Assembly: GCA_002701385.1 (NCBI GenBank)
Contig: NZVD01000057.1
Coordinates: 115,089-179,088 of the forward strand
DNA: 64,000 nucleotides
Direction of reading: 5' to 3'
Source: Rhodopirellula sp.
GTDB lineage: Bacteria > Planctomycetota > Planctomycetia > Pirellulales > Pirellulaceae
Positions 1 through 8,416 of the stretch are shown here, piece by piece. The translations under genes were made by a program, and so were the position numbers. How positions within the stretch are numbered: position 1 is the stretch's first letter; each line of letters starts with the position of its first letter. The notes beneath the pieces are model-generated. The model made no database searches. It had not been told where the DNA came from and saw nothing but the letters and a program-made list of their open reading frames with translations.

Positions 1-1452
1 GGTGACTTGAATACAGATTGGGGAGCCGTCGATCCGACCCAATCCAATCCACAAGGCTACTCGTCACTTCTGCCCGGCCCCAACAAGATTGATCCGTTTC
101 AATCGCCTCGTAATAACCACTGGTACTTATTAACCATCGCCTGCCGACGCGCGATTACATTTCTGGAGCAGCAGACGGAAGTTGACGCAGAACGACTGGG
201 AGTCCTGGGGCACTCTATGGGAGGTCGTCTAACCGGTTTGGTTGCGGGCAGTGATCCACGAGTCAAAGCAGCATCGCCGTCGGTAGGAGGATCAGGTTTT
301 TTATATGAAGACATTCGCATGATCACGAACTCCGGGCGTCGCCAACAGGGGAGTCTTCAACTGATGAAAAGCACGATTGCTGGCGAAGCTTATTTAAAAC
401 GAGTGCAGTGTCCGATTCTTTTCCTCAGCGCGACCAATGACTTTAACGCTCCTATGGAGAGTGTTGAAAAAGGCATGAATTTGGTACCTCATCAAAACAA
501 GCGGACTACATATGCCGTCCATTTGAATCACCGCTTTACTCCCGAAGCAGATATCGCTCGCAAACTTTGGTTTGATGCCCATTTGAAGCACCAATTGGAT
601 TTCCCAAAAAAACCAAAGCTAGATTTAAAGCTGAAGACGCCTACCGGCATTCCAGCGGTTCACCTCACGCCGGATGGCAGTCGTGAGATTGAAGATATTA
701 GGATTTATTACGGTTATGACCGAGATCCTCGTAATCGTTTCTGGGCCTCCGCTGATGCTCGTGTGGCCGGAAATATATGGATCGCAAGCTGCCCCATCTA
801 CGATTTGGAAGAGCCTCTTTTTGTACTCGCCAATGTCCACTACAAACTCGAACCTGAATTACGTCACCCTCGGGATCCCGAGTCGTTTATTCTCAGCGTA
901 TCGGCCTCGGCTTATCCGGAAGCACTGAAGGCTGCTCGTGTCACACCAACACAGAAACGCCAACGCATAATCGATCAACTCAATGAAAATGCCGTCATGA
1001 GAGATTGGTATATTCTCAATCCTGGGAATAATCACCATTGGCTCTACTCCACAAGGAAACTAGTGGATCCACGATTTGAAGCCCCCCTGGGCGGCCAACT
1101 TAAAATAACAATGTTAACTGACGAACCCGACAATCACGTGGCCATCAAAGCCGTTACTCACAGTTGGCGGAACTACATTGGCAAACGCAGCAAGACGTTC
1201 GTTGCCGTTGCCAAATTAGACAAAGTGGGTAAACACATCGTACAGCTCCAATCTTATGCCTTCAAAGATGACGAAGGAAATATTCTTGACGACTGGGATG
1301 GAATCACGGAACTACAAATCCAGTCCGCCGACAAAGCTTTGCCCGATGTACCGGACTTCCAACCCTGGAATGGCTCACAGCTTAAGCTTCTCGGCCTGGA
1401 GTGGGAAGGCGGGATCTTACACGCGCGTCCTAAACCCTACCCGGCAGATTAA
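1..1452 (+). CDS. alpha/beta hydrolase, dienelactone hydrolase/acetylxylan esterase-like (5' partial)
   Basis: The reading frame is open to the first base of the window, so the N-terminus is missing; a TTG at position 7 is only an in-frame codon, not a convincing start. The nucleophile elbow GHSMGG is encoded at 208-225, in the setting 'LGVLGHSMGGRLTG' typical of dienelactone hydrolase/acetylxylan esterase-like serine hydrolases. A later Asp in 'LSATNDFNAP' and a His in 'LNHRFTPEA' sit where the other two catalytic residues are expected. The C-terminal half (from about base 640) is beta-rich and does not look like part of the hydrolase fold; I do not recognise it. Planctomycetes carry many such enzymes for esterified polysaccharides, so an exported esterase is the best guess; the substrate is unknown. 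The 3' end overlaps a convergent small gene by 23 bases. Confidence 0.75.
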   Translation, partial: GDLNTDWGAVDPTQSNPQGYSSLLPGPNKIDPFQSPRNNHWYLLTIACRRAITFLEQQTEVDAERLGVLGHSMGGRLTGLVAGSDPRVKAASPSVGGSGFLYEDIRMITNSGRRQQGSLQLMKSTIAGEAYLKRVQCPILFLSATNDFNAPMESVEKGMNLVPHQNKRTTYAVHLNHRFTPEADIARKLWFDAHLKHQLDFPKKPKLDLKLKTPTGIPAVHLTPDGSREIEDIRIYYGYDRDPRNRFWASADARVAGNIWIASCPIYDLEEPLFVLANVHYKLEPELRHPRDPESFILSVSASAYPEALKAARVTPTQKRQRIIDQLNENAVMRDWYILNPGNNHHWLYSTRKLVDPRFEAPLGGQLKITMLTDEPDNHVAIKAVTHSWRNYIGKRSKTFVAVAKLDKVGKHIVQLQSYAFKDDEGNILDDWDGITELQIQSADKALPDVPDFQPWNGSQLKLLGLEWEGGILHARPKPYPAD

Positions 1453-1648
1453 TCTCAATCTCCGAAGCGTAGTGATAAACAGCAACCATTGCCTTGCAGG
1501 CAATAAAGATAATCCATAAAGTCACCATGAGCCCAATTAAAATTTCGCTGAGGCCCGGTGTCAAAGTTGCAATTGATAATCCCATTCCTAATTTTGTCGC
1601 CGAAATATTAGGCGTTCCTACAATCGGCTTTGTCAGAATCTCAAACAT
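1430..1648 (-). CDS. small membrane protein, 72 aa, unknown function
   Basis: This short frame encodes MFEILTKPIVG..., with one strongly hydrophobic stretch (LSEILIGLMVTLWIIFIACK) that would make a single membrane helix, followed by a short polar tail. The start was chosen at 1648 because GGAGG lies 7 bases upstream of that ATG; the longer frame back to 1687 has no such site. It overlaps the end of the upstream hydrolase gene on the opposite strand. I do not recognise a family. Size and topology would fit an accessory inner-membrane protein; a holin-like or toxin-like role cannot be argued from sequence. The strong ribosome binding site is the main reason to believe it is real. Confidence 0.5.
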   Translation of the reverse strand: MFEILTKPIVGTPNISATKLGMGLSIATLTPGLSEILIGLMVTLWIIFIACKAMVAVYHYASEIEINLPGRV

Positions 1649-1936
1649 GCTTTTGCCTCCACTAGCCAGTTTTTCCAAGTGACTCACTGAGATTATTGGA
1701 GACTTTTAAGCTTTCGTCAAAGGCATTCTAGAGGCAAAAAAGAGTCTGAAGAAAGAGGTATTCAAAAGCGACTCCGTATTGAAATAGGTTCTCAAAACCT
1801 TGTTTCGACGGGCTTTCGGTGTTTTTTCAAATAGCCAATGGTGAACTCTCTTAATGATACACAGTATCGCCGATTATCTCGTTTCGCACGTCGATTTTAA
1901 AACTTTGATATTTTTAAAAAAAATTTTCAACGCCAT
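1649..1936. other. non-coding gap between the small membrane protein gene and the secretin terminator
   Basis: No convincing gene is seen on either strand. The interval holds the leader of the small membrane protein gene on the minus strand and AT-rich sequence. A terminator for the secretin gene follows immediately. Confidence 0.5.
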
Positions 1937-1969
1937 AAAAAAAGCCCTTCGAAATAGTCGAAGGGCTTT
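1937..1969 (-). terminator. intrinsic terminator after the secretin gene
   Basis: A perfect 12-bp stem (AAAGCCCTTCGA at 1941-1952 with its complement at 1958-1969) around a 5-base loop is followed on the minus strand by a run of T. It lies 19 bases beyond the secretin stop codon. Confidence 0.85.
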
Positions 1970-1988
1970 ATGAAAATCAATGACGCTT

Positions 1989-4052
1989 CTAGTCTTGACT
2001 AGGCTGCTGGAATAATCGCCCTGAAGTTTGGGTGCCATAAGCTTCAGGTAAATTCTGCATTTGCGGCCGAGTTGCCGGACTCTTATAGCCATTACGAATA
2101 TATGGATGATGAGATTTGGACGTCAGGAATTCTTGGGTCGCTTTCTCTGATTGTTTCGGGGTTGAGATCACATGAGGAGTAATCAGGATGATTAACTCCG
2201 TCTTCTGCTCCTGTTCAAAGTCCTTTCTAAAAAGAGCACCCAGCGTCGGAATATCTCCTAAGAGTGGTACTTTTAACTGACGTTTAACAACCTTTTCTTC
2301 GACCATACCTCCTATGGCAACAGTCAACCCATCCTTAGCGACGACCGTATTGACCGTGGTCGCATTGCTAACGACTGGCCGAGTAACCGTCTGCGTTGCG
2401 GAAATCGGAATGATATCCTGTTTTCCGGTATCGTCACCGGTGCGTTCCTGAAAAATCGTCAGCGTTACTGTGCGGTCTGCATTAATTTTGGGCAACATCA
2501 TCAGCGAAGTACCAATCTGTTGATCTGATGTTTCAATATTAGTACCAACAGTCTGGCCACCTTGATTGGCGTTGGTGATAGTGGAAGCGCTGTCTGTAAA
2601 CCGCCGCTCTTCACCAATTCTCAGAGAGGCCGGCCGATTATTGGAAGCTAATAAAATAGGTGTTGCTACGACATTAACACGATTTTCTTCTTCGAGTAAC
2701 TGAACACGAGCACGGAAATTCTGATCAAGGAACTGATAAACAAATGTTGAGCCATCTGCCTCGACATCAAAGTTACCACTACCTAATGCCGATCCCCCAT
2801 TGTTGAGATAAGAGGCACCGGGACCGATAAACTGCTCCGTTGCTGTATTAACGAGATTGGAAGGGACATATGCCGGATCGCCAACGGCAGGCGTGGTCTT
2901 GTTCTGGCTGAATTCAAAGTCAAAGGCTGACTTAAACTGATCACCTAAGGTAACTTCTAAAATCCTCACTTCTAATAGAACCTGCGGTGTAGGACGATCC
3001 AACTGTTCAATCAAATTCGCAATAGAATTCATCGCAACCTTATCACTGGTTCTTACAATAATCATTCCATGTGTTTGATTAATCGCAACGTGAATTGGTG
3101 GCTCCTGAGAAGTAACTTCCTGCAGCCTTTCTGAAGAGATTCCTCCTGTTTGAGCTGGATCCTGATTACCTAACGCCTGTAACTGGTCGGTCGTCAACTT
3201 TTCATCATTCAATAATTCCTGACGACGATTAACGGCTTCATAGTCAATCGTAGTTTGCTGTGGACCACCGCCACCCATGCCACCCATGCCACCCATGCCG
3301 CCCATACCAAAACCGCCCATGCCCATGCCCATGCCCATGCCACCCATGCCCATGCCGCCCATGCCAAAACCGCCCATACGGCCAAAGCCACCGCCAAAGC
3401 GGCCGCCAAAGCCGCCGCCAAAGCCGCCGCCAAAGCCGCCGCCCATGCCGCCGCCTCCGCCGCCCATGCTACCCATCATCTGCATGATCATCATCAACTG
3501 TTGTGACTGCTGACCTGCCGTCGCAAGAAATTGATCGTCGTAGTATCGGGGTAGGGAAAGTAAAACACGCTCGCCGTACAGGTCTTGGATATGCTGGGCG
3601 ATACTGAAAACATTTGGATGAAGCAAAGTGAAAACTTGTGTATCTTCTTCGCGGTAGATAACCAAGTCTTTACCATACTCTTCGGTGGTCATAATTCGCA
3701 CTAAACCTACCTCTTCCTCTTCGCGGTACCAAAGCCCACCCACCTTGCAAAGAGTTTCAATCGCATCAATCGTTTTGACATGTCTCAGGAATAACGATAT
3801 CTCAACGATACCGGCCGCCTGAGTTGCAACCACATTGATTCCACTAACCTCAGAAATTAGTCTCGTGGCGTCAAGAACAGTACTCTGATTCAACTCCAGG
3901 CGAGTGATCACCTGTTTCTTACCAATTTCATATTCGACATTGGCAGTGCTGACCGGTTGCGAGGGTACCGTCGCTGGAGGTTGAGCGAATAATTCATCGC
4001 CCGTAATAGTAAGAAGTACGATACAAACTAGTAGTTTTTTATTGATAGCCAT
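1989..4052 (-). CDS. secretin (GspD/PilQ-like) with Gly/Met-rich insert
   Basis: Outer-membrane secretin ring of a type II secretion or type IV pilus-like machine. A signal peptide (hydrophobic LLVCIVLLTITG, cleavage after LFA) is followed by N-domain-like repeats. Residues about 187-263 are an extraordinary Gly/Met/Phe-rich stretch (GGGFGG, MGMGMGMGG). The C-terminal secretin domain ends with the family signature 'VPLLGDIPTLGALF' and 'TELIILITPHVI' (to about residue 629), then a 58-residue Ser/Gln/Pro-rich tail that could bind a pilotin or the cell wall. The start at 4052 is preferred because AGAG lies about 10 bases upstream; a TTG two codons earlier is too close to it. A terminator follows the gene. 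Function in secretion versus piliation cannot be decided from this gene alone. Confidence 0.92.
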   Translation of the reverse strand: MAINKKLLVCIVLLTITGDELFAQPPATVPSQPVSTANVEYEIGKKQVITRLELNQSTVLDATRLISEVSGINVVATQAAGIVEISLFLRHVKTIDAIETLCKVGGLWYREEEEVGLVRIMTTEEYGKDLVIYREEDTQVFTLLHPNVFSIAQHIQDLYGERVLLSLPRYYDDQFLATAGQQSQQLMMIMQMMGSMGGGGGGMGGGFGGGFGGGFGGRFGGGFGRMGGFGMGGMGMGGMGMGMGMGGFGMGGMGGMGGMGGGGPQQTTIDYEAVNRRQELLNDEKLTTDQLQALGNQDPAQTGGISSERLQEVTSQEPPIHVAINQTHGMIIVRTSDKVAMNSIANLIEQLDRPTPQVLLEVRILEVTLGDQFKSAFDFEFSQNKTTPAVGDPAYVPSNLVNTATEQFIGPGASYLNNGGSALGSGNFDVEADGSTFVYQFLDQNFRARVQLLEEENRVNVVATPILLASNNRPASLRIGEERRFTDSASTITNANQGGQTVGTNIETSDQQIGTSLMMLPKINADRTVTLTIFQERTGDDTGKQDIIPISATQTVTRPVVSNATTVNTVVAKDGLTVAIGGMVEEKVVKRQLKVPLLGDIPTLGALFRKDFEQEQKTELIILITPHVISTPKQSEKATQEFLTSKSHHPYIRNGYKSPATRPQMQNLPEAYGTQTSGRLFQQPSQD
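3255..3475. repeat. low-complexity Gly/Met-codon repeat inside the secretin gene
   Basis: About 220 bases of short imperfect repeats built from 'cccatgccg', 'cccatgcc' and 'aaagccgccgcc' units. On the minus strand they encode the Gly/Met/Phe-rich insert of the secretin. Slippage between units probably varies the length; open frames on the other strand here (Pro- or Ala-rich) are by-products. Confidence 0.85.
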
Positions 4053-4106
4053 TTTCAAAATTCTCTTTGAATTGGGGGGCTTAACCGTATAGATAACACG
4101 AATCTT

Positions 4107-4673
4107 TTAGCGGATGCTAAAGAACTGAGCATTTGAGGACTCGAGAATCACTTCACCGGATTCTGTAATCTTCCTAATGGAATATTTTTCACCGGCATGC
4201 ACAATTTCTTCACCAACACGACGAATAATGGAATCTTCTTCATCACGTTGAATCAAAACTTTAGCTCCATCTGGAACAGCAATCGTTCCAACGACTCGAA
4301 TATTCGGCAATCTGGCATAGTTGAGTTTCTCAGCCGGTTTTTCATCCCTCGGAGAGACTTCGAAACTTGTGCCGGTTACCGGAACGACCCCGGATTGAAT
4401 ACCTTCCGGAGGCCCGGATGCCGGTATAAATTGCCCCTGTAGGTAACCTGATGAATCATAGGGCTGAACTGCATATTGATTCCCGCTGTTTTGCTGACGT
4501 TGTTGAAACTCAACGCGGGACTGAGCAGCCTGGGCTTTAGCATTTTGGATCGCCAATGGATCCGTTATTTCATTTTCCACCTGCGCTGTAAATGCCGTGG
4601 ATGGTTTGGTAGTCGACATACAGCCACTTACTGTTGGAAGTATTAATATCACAATGAGAGAAAGCCGAAGCAT
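4107..4673 (-). CDS. lipoprotein with GspC/PilP-like C-terminal domain
   Basis: The 188-residue product starts with a lipoprotein signal peptide ending in the lipobox VSGC (Cys18), so it should be anchored in a membrane. After a Gln-rich linker, the last ~70 residues ('IRVVGTIAVPDGAKVLIQRD' and on to 'GEVILESSNAQFFSIR') have the pattern of the homology region shared by PilP and GspC: a small beta-domain that links inner-membrane assembly proteins to the secretin. It lies 54 bases upstream of the secretin start and is probably cotranscribed with it. The family call is by pattern only and is less secure than the neighbouring genes. Confidence 0.6.
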   Translation of the reverse strand: MLRLSLIVILILPTVSGCMSTTKPSTAFTAQVENEITDPLAIQNAKAQAAQSRVEFQQRQQNSGNQYAVQPYDSSGYLQGQFIPASGPPEGIQSGVVPVTGTSFEVSPRDEKPAEKLNYARLPNIRVVGTIAVPDGAKVLIQRDEEDSIIRRVGEEIVHAGEKYSIRKITESGEVILESSNAQFFSIR

Positions 4674-4830
4674 ATCTTGGTACTTTTTAAAAATTGTTAT
4701 TGGAAAGAAATCGTTGATCCCTAGGTTAAATTAGTGGAATTAATACGGCGAATAGATGGTTTAAGTACCAAATTCTGAAGCACGCTGTAAACGGCAATAA
4801 CCCTCCAGTTGCAAAAGAATTGCATAAAAA

Positions 4831-4860
4831 AACGCGATGCCTAAGCATCGCGTTAACAAT
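4831..4860 (-). terminator. intrinsic terminator between the two PilP/GspC-like genes
   Basis: A 10-bp perfect stem AACGCGATGC (4831-4840) with its complement at 4845-4854 is followed by a T run on the minus strand. It ends the transcript that reads through the 4885-5460 gene, so the lipoprotein and secretin genes downstream need their own promoter or read-through. Confidence 0.85.
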
Positions 4861-4884
4861 TTTTTTATTTCTGATTATTGGTAT

Positions 4885-5460
4885 TTAGCGAATAATCACA
4901 GACTCCGCCAAAGTCCCCAATTTAACTTCAACAAACCCATTTTCGATCGCTGAAATTTCAATCACCAGATTACCGCCGGATCTGGTCAACGTAACCCGAT
5001 CTTTCTCCCGAACAAAATAGACCCGTCCATCAACGCGGATGCTAGCAACCTTGTTCTTATTTGGCTTGCTAACCTCAGCTTCTTCATCATCCGAGCCTTC
5101 TTCATCATCCGAGCCTTCTTCATTCGCGGCATTCGCGTTTGAGGCAATCGTGACTACTCCGACCAAGGAAACTTGCGGTACATTTACTCCCGGCCCGACT
5201 TCTATAAACTCGTTATTAGCTCGTCGCTGTTCCTTCAGGATAACTGCATCAGGGGCAAAGGGGTCCCGTAGATCCTGCTGTTGCAACCGAATAAGTAGTT
5301 CCTGTAAAAGCTGATTGGTATCGGCTGGCGGCGTTTCCGCCCCATCCTTTACTTCCTCTACAACCATCGGCTTTGCAGGCTCAGCAGCATCCTGTGCTAA
5401 CGTCGTCAAACTGGTTAGCATCAAAGCTATCATTCCTAGCAAATTCAATTTAATCTTCAT
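4885..5460 (-). CDS. PilP-like periplasmic pilus/secretion assembly protein
   Basis: The 191-residue product has a Sec signal peptide (MKIKLNLLGMIALMLTSLTTLAQ). The central 'QDLRDPFAPDA' followed by 'VSLVGVVTIASNA' is the pattern seen in PilP proteins, where a DPF motif precedes the small beta-domain. An acidic insert, EEGSDDEEGSDDEE, interrupts that domain and is encoded by a tandem 18-bp duplication. The tail 'VEVKLGTLAESVIIR' resembles the end of the downstream lipoprotein, suggesting that the two are distant paralogues. It probably bridges the PilO/GspM-like proteins and the secretin. A terminator lies 24-54 bases past its stop codon. Confidence 0.65.
   Translation of the reverse strand: MKIKLNLLGMIALMLTSLTTLAQDAAEPAKPMVVEEVKDGAETPPADTNQLLQELLIRLQQQDLRDPFAPDAVILKEQRRANNEFIEVGPGVNVPQVSLVGVVTIASNANAANEEGSDDEEGSDDEEAEVSKPNKNKVASIRVDGRVYFVREKDRVTLTRSGGNLVIEISAIENGFVEVKLGTLAESVIIR
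5079..5114. repeat. tandem 18-bp duplication (acidic insert)
   Basis: Two exact adjacent copies of an 18-bp unit (cttcttcatcatccgagc), with the first bases of a third. On the minus strand each unit encodes six residues of the EEGSDD repeat in the PilP-like protein. The duplication keeps the frame. Confidence 0.9.
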
Positions 5461-5557
5461 TATTAAAATCCTTTAGGCAAGAAGATATCTCCATTTAAAC
5501 TTCGTCAAAAACCCAGCCCCATCTCCAACTAATCTATAAGCCAGGCTTATGCCAGGC

Positions 5558-6784
5558 TTATGCCACGCTCATACCCAAAGCAGCCATGAAGAAGCTAAAG
5601 TATACGAAACCGACAATTCCACCAACAATAATTATCATTACTGGTTCTGTAATAGCACTAAGCCAGCGAATTCTTGCCTGTAATCTTGAATCATAATAAC
5701 TGCCGATCTCATCTAACACTTCACCTAAGTTACCGGTTTGTTCACCAATGGCAATTACCTGAGAAACGGTAGGGGGAATGATGATATCTTCGATAGCATT
5801 GGCAAAATTCTCACCGTCAATGATCTTTTCTCTTGTTGCTAAAATGTGATTTTGAATGGCCTCATTTCCGACCGATTTACCAGCGATCCTTAGAGAATCA
5901 ACCAACGTCAAGCCACTTTCGATAAGTACAGACAAGGTAAATCCAAGTTGAGATATGGCGGAAAAAGTGAGGATTCCTCCAATGATCGGAACATCCAGCA
6001 ATATTCGATGAATTCTGTAACGTCCAGTCTTATTTCGCCACGCCATAATTAAGCCTAATATCACCAAACCAGTACCGATCAATAGGTAGGGAAGGTAAGC
6101 AATCGCACCTTTACTTAAATCCATTAGAAACTGTGTTGATGCCGGTAACTGTCCACCTTGTCGTTCAATGAAGGTCGCAAATTTAGGGATAACGCCATAA
6201 ACAAGAAACAACGTTACAAGCGTGGCGACAACCATCACGAAAAGTGGATAGAACAAAGCCGAAACCAGTTTGACGATTTGTTCACTACGACGTTCTATTC
6301 CCTCAGCAATACGGCTCATTGCAGATTCTAATTCACCACTAGCCTCTGAGCTTTCGACAAGTTGGACAATCACGGAGGAGAATATCCGTTTATGCCGGCC
6401 CATGGCATTAGAAAACGAAGCTCCATTTTCAACATCATCAATCATCTGCTGAATGACATTACGGAATGCTTTTTTCGCCGACTCTCTCTTACAAATTTGA
6501 AGTGCTTGCAAGAGCGTCAGACCGGTTTGAACCATCATCGACATTTGACGAAAAAAAGTAGCTCGATCCCGTGCCAAAATCGGTAGCAACCAGGCTGCCC
6601 GATGTATCCAACGTCGCTTAGTCACAGAACCAATGTTCTCCGGATTGGCCGTCTCCTGCAAACTAACCACCATTAATCCACGCTGACGAAGATTAGCTGC
6701 AGCTTGCTCCATAGAATCCGTTTCGAGTGTCCCATTATCCTGCCGCCCATCAGGATGCAATGCTCGGTATTCAAAATACGCCAT
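5558..6784 (-). CDS. GspF/PilC-type inner-membrane platform protein
   Basis: The 408-residue product opens with 'MAYFEYRALHPDGRQDNG' and has the two-domain GspF architecture: a cytoplasmic helical domain (about 70-190), membrane helices around 'FVMVVATLVTLFLVYGVI' and 'YLLIGTGLVILGLIMAW', a second GspF domain, and a final helix ('PVMIIIVGGIVGFVYFSFF'). Length and layout match the family (about 400 residues). It forms the inner-membrane platform turned by the GspE/PilB ATPase. The start codon overlaps the stop of the upstream ATPase gene by one base (TAATG), which points to translational coupling. Confidence 0.93.
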   Translation of the reverse strand: MAYFEYRALHPDGRQDNGTLETDSMEQAAANLRQRGLMVVSLQETANPENIGSVTKRRWIHRAAWLLPILARDRATFFRQMSMMVQTGLTLLQALQICKRESAKKAFRNVIQQMIDDVENGASFSNAMGRHKRIFSSVIVQLVESSEASGELESAMSRIAEGIERRSEQIVKLVSALFYPLFVMVVATLVTLFLVYGVIPKFATFIERQGGQLPASTQFLMDLSKGAIAYLPYLLIGTGLVILGLIMAWRNKTGRYRIHRILLDVPIIGGILTFSAISQLGFTLSVLIESGLTLVDSLRIAGKSVGNEAIQNHILATREKIIDGENFANAIEDIIIPPTVSQVIAIGEQTGNLGEVLDEIGSYYDSRLQARIRWLSAITEPVMIIIVGGIVGFVYFSFFMAALGMSVA

Positions 6785-8406
6785 TAGATACTAGCTCCGA
6801 TCGTTACACCGATTACTTCTTCGAGGCTGGTCAATCCTAAGCTAACTTTATCTAGGCCATCACGAAACATCGTCTTATGTAAGTCTCCACTGACTCGGCT
6901 AATCTCATGTTCAGCTGCTCCATTGGAAATTAACTCCCTTGTCTCCTCACCTGTCCAAAAACACTCAAAGAGGCCAATTCTTCCGCTATAACCGGTTCCT
7001 AAACACTGTGGACAACCAACGGACTTAAATTGTCGTTTTAATTCGTGATCCCCAAGCAAAGCGCGATTAGCATCATCCACGTCCACTTCTTCGCGACACG
7101 CAGGACATAAACGCCGAACTAATCTCTGAGAAATAGCACCTACAAGTGTTGCACTAACAAGATAGGGTTCGCAACCAAAGTCCATCAATCGGGTCACTGC
7201 ACCAATAGCAGTATTTGTATGTAAAGAGGAGAAAACTAAGTGGCCAGTAAGCGCAGCCTTTAGGGCAATATCAGCCGTAGGGAGGTCTCGAATCTCACCA
7301 ATCATTACCACATCAGGATCGTGTCGCAGGATTGATCGGAGTGCTGAGTCAAAGGTCACTTTATCCGACGCACCGACTTGAACCTGAGAAATGTTAGGAA
7401 CTATCTGTTCGATGGGATCTTCCACGGTGATGATATTTCGCCAACTACCATTGATCTCTTTAAGTGCACTATAGAGGGTAGTCGACTTACCCGATCCAGT
7501 GGGGCCGGTCAATAAAACAATCCCATGAGGTTTTTGAATTGCCCGACGGAATGCTTCTAGCTCCGTATCCAACATCCCCAAAGTGGATAATGTTAGATTT
7601 TCCTCGGTCGTTCCCAATAAACGCATTGTGATACGTTCTCCGAAACGAGTCGGAATTACTGCGACACGCATGTCCTGAGAGATGCCATTACTCAGTTCAA
7701 ATTGCATACGACCATCTTGGGGAGCACGCTGCTCAGCAATGTCCAATCCGGAAAACACCTTGATCCTGGAGATCAATGACCGACCGATTTCCACGGGAAT
7801 ACTACTAATAAAGTTGATCAATCGGCCATCAACTCGAAAACGAATGCGAAGCGTATTTTCAGCCGGCTCAATATGAATATCAGAAGCATGATGCAAATAA
7901 GCTTCATTAATCACTCGGGAAAACAAATCCGCAGCGTCTTCCTCTTCAACCTCAACGGTTGCCAACTCTTCATTGCGTAATTTACGAATGAACTGAACGG
8001 CATCACTAATAGCACTGGGGGTAGCAAGTGCCACTTCGGCTAAGATATCTAAGGACCGTTCCACAGCACTAATTAAAGCCAAATCGTCAATTTCAGCGGT
8101 TGCCAAAATAATCTTACCGTCTTGATCGCAAACTGGAATCACTCCTCGCCGAAGACCAATTTCAGCCATCTCAATTGCCGCCTGCTCATCGATTGGATAA
8201 ACACCAAGATCTACAAACCGAATGTTACGTTCGGCAGCAACAGCATGATATAACGCCTTGAGGGGTACCCGATACGCAATTGTGATTGCCTCTAACGAAG
8301 AAATCCCCTGAGTATTAGCTGACCTCCGAATTTCCATGAGTTGATCATCTTCGATCAAACCCTGCGAGACCGCGGCGTCCAAGAATTCCTGTTCACGAAT
8401 TGGCAC
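6784..8406 (-). CDS. GspE/PilB-type assembly ATPase
   Basis: The 540-residue product is the extension ATPase of the machine. The N-terminal domain (1-~140) is MshEN-like; ASDIHIEP (174-181) marks the N2 domain; Walker A GPTGSGKST is at 301-309; the Asp box/Walker B region 'DPDVVMIGEIRD' at 363-374; and a four-Cys zinc site is formed by C434, C437, C465 and C468. All key residues are present. The start is a GTG at 8406 with GGGAG six bases upstream; an overlapping ATG four bases earlier is in another frame. It lies 10 bases after the PilT-like gene and overlaps the gspF-like gene. Confidence 0.95.
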   Translation of the reverse strand: MPIREQEFLDAAVSQGLIEDDQLMEIRRSANTQGISSLEAITIAYRVPLKALYHAVAAERNIRFVDLGVYPIDEQAAIEMAEIGLRRGVIPVCDQDGKIILATAEIDDLALISAVERSLDILAEVALATPSAISDAVQFIRKLRNEELATVEVEEEDAADLFSRVINEAYLHHASDIHIEPAENTLRIRFRVDGRLINFISSIPVEIGRSLISRIKVFSGLDIAEQRAPQDGRMQFELSNGISQDMRVAVIPTRFGERITMRLLGTTEENLTLSTLGMLDTELEAFRRAIQKPHGIVLLTGPTGSGKSTTLYSALKEINGSWRNIITVEDPIEQIVPNISQVQVGASDKVTFDSALRSILRHDPDVVMIGEIRDLPTADIALKAALTGHLVFSSLHTNTAIGAVTRLMDFGCEPYLVSATLVGAISQRLVRRLCPACREEVDVDDANRALLGDHELKRQFKSVGCPQCLGTGYSGRIGLFECFWTGEETRELISNGAAEHEISRVSGDLHKTMFRDGLDKVSLGLTSLEEVIGVTIGASI

Positions 8407-8416
8407 TCATGTCTCC

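Noticed and set aside
3255-3513. Three plus-strand open frames rich in Pro, Ala or His
   Set aside because: They are by-products of the Gly/Met codon repeat of the secretin gene read on the other strand; no ribosome binding site and no sensible composition.
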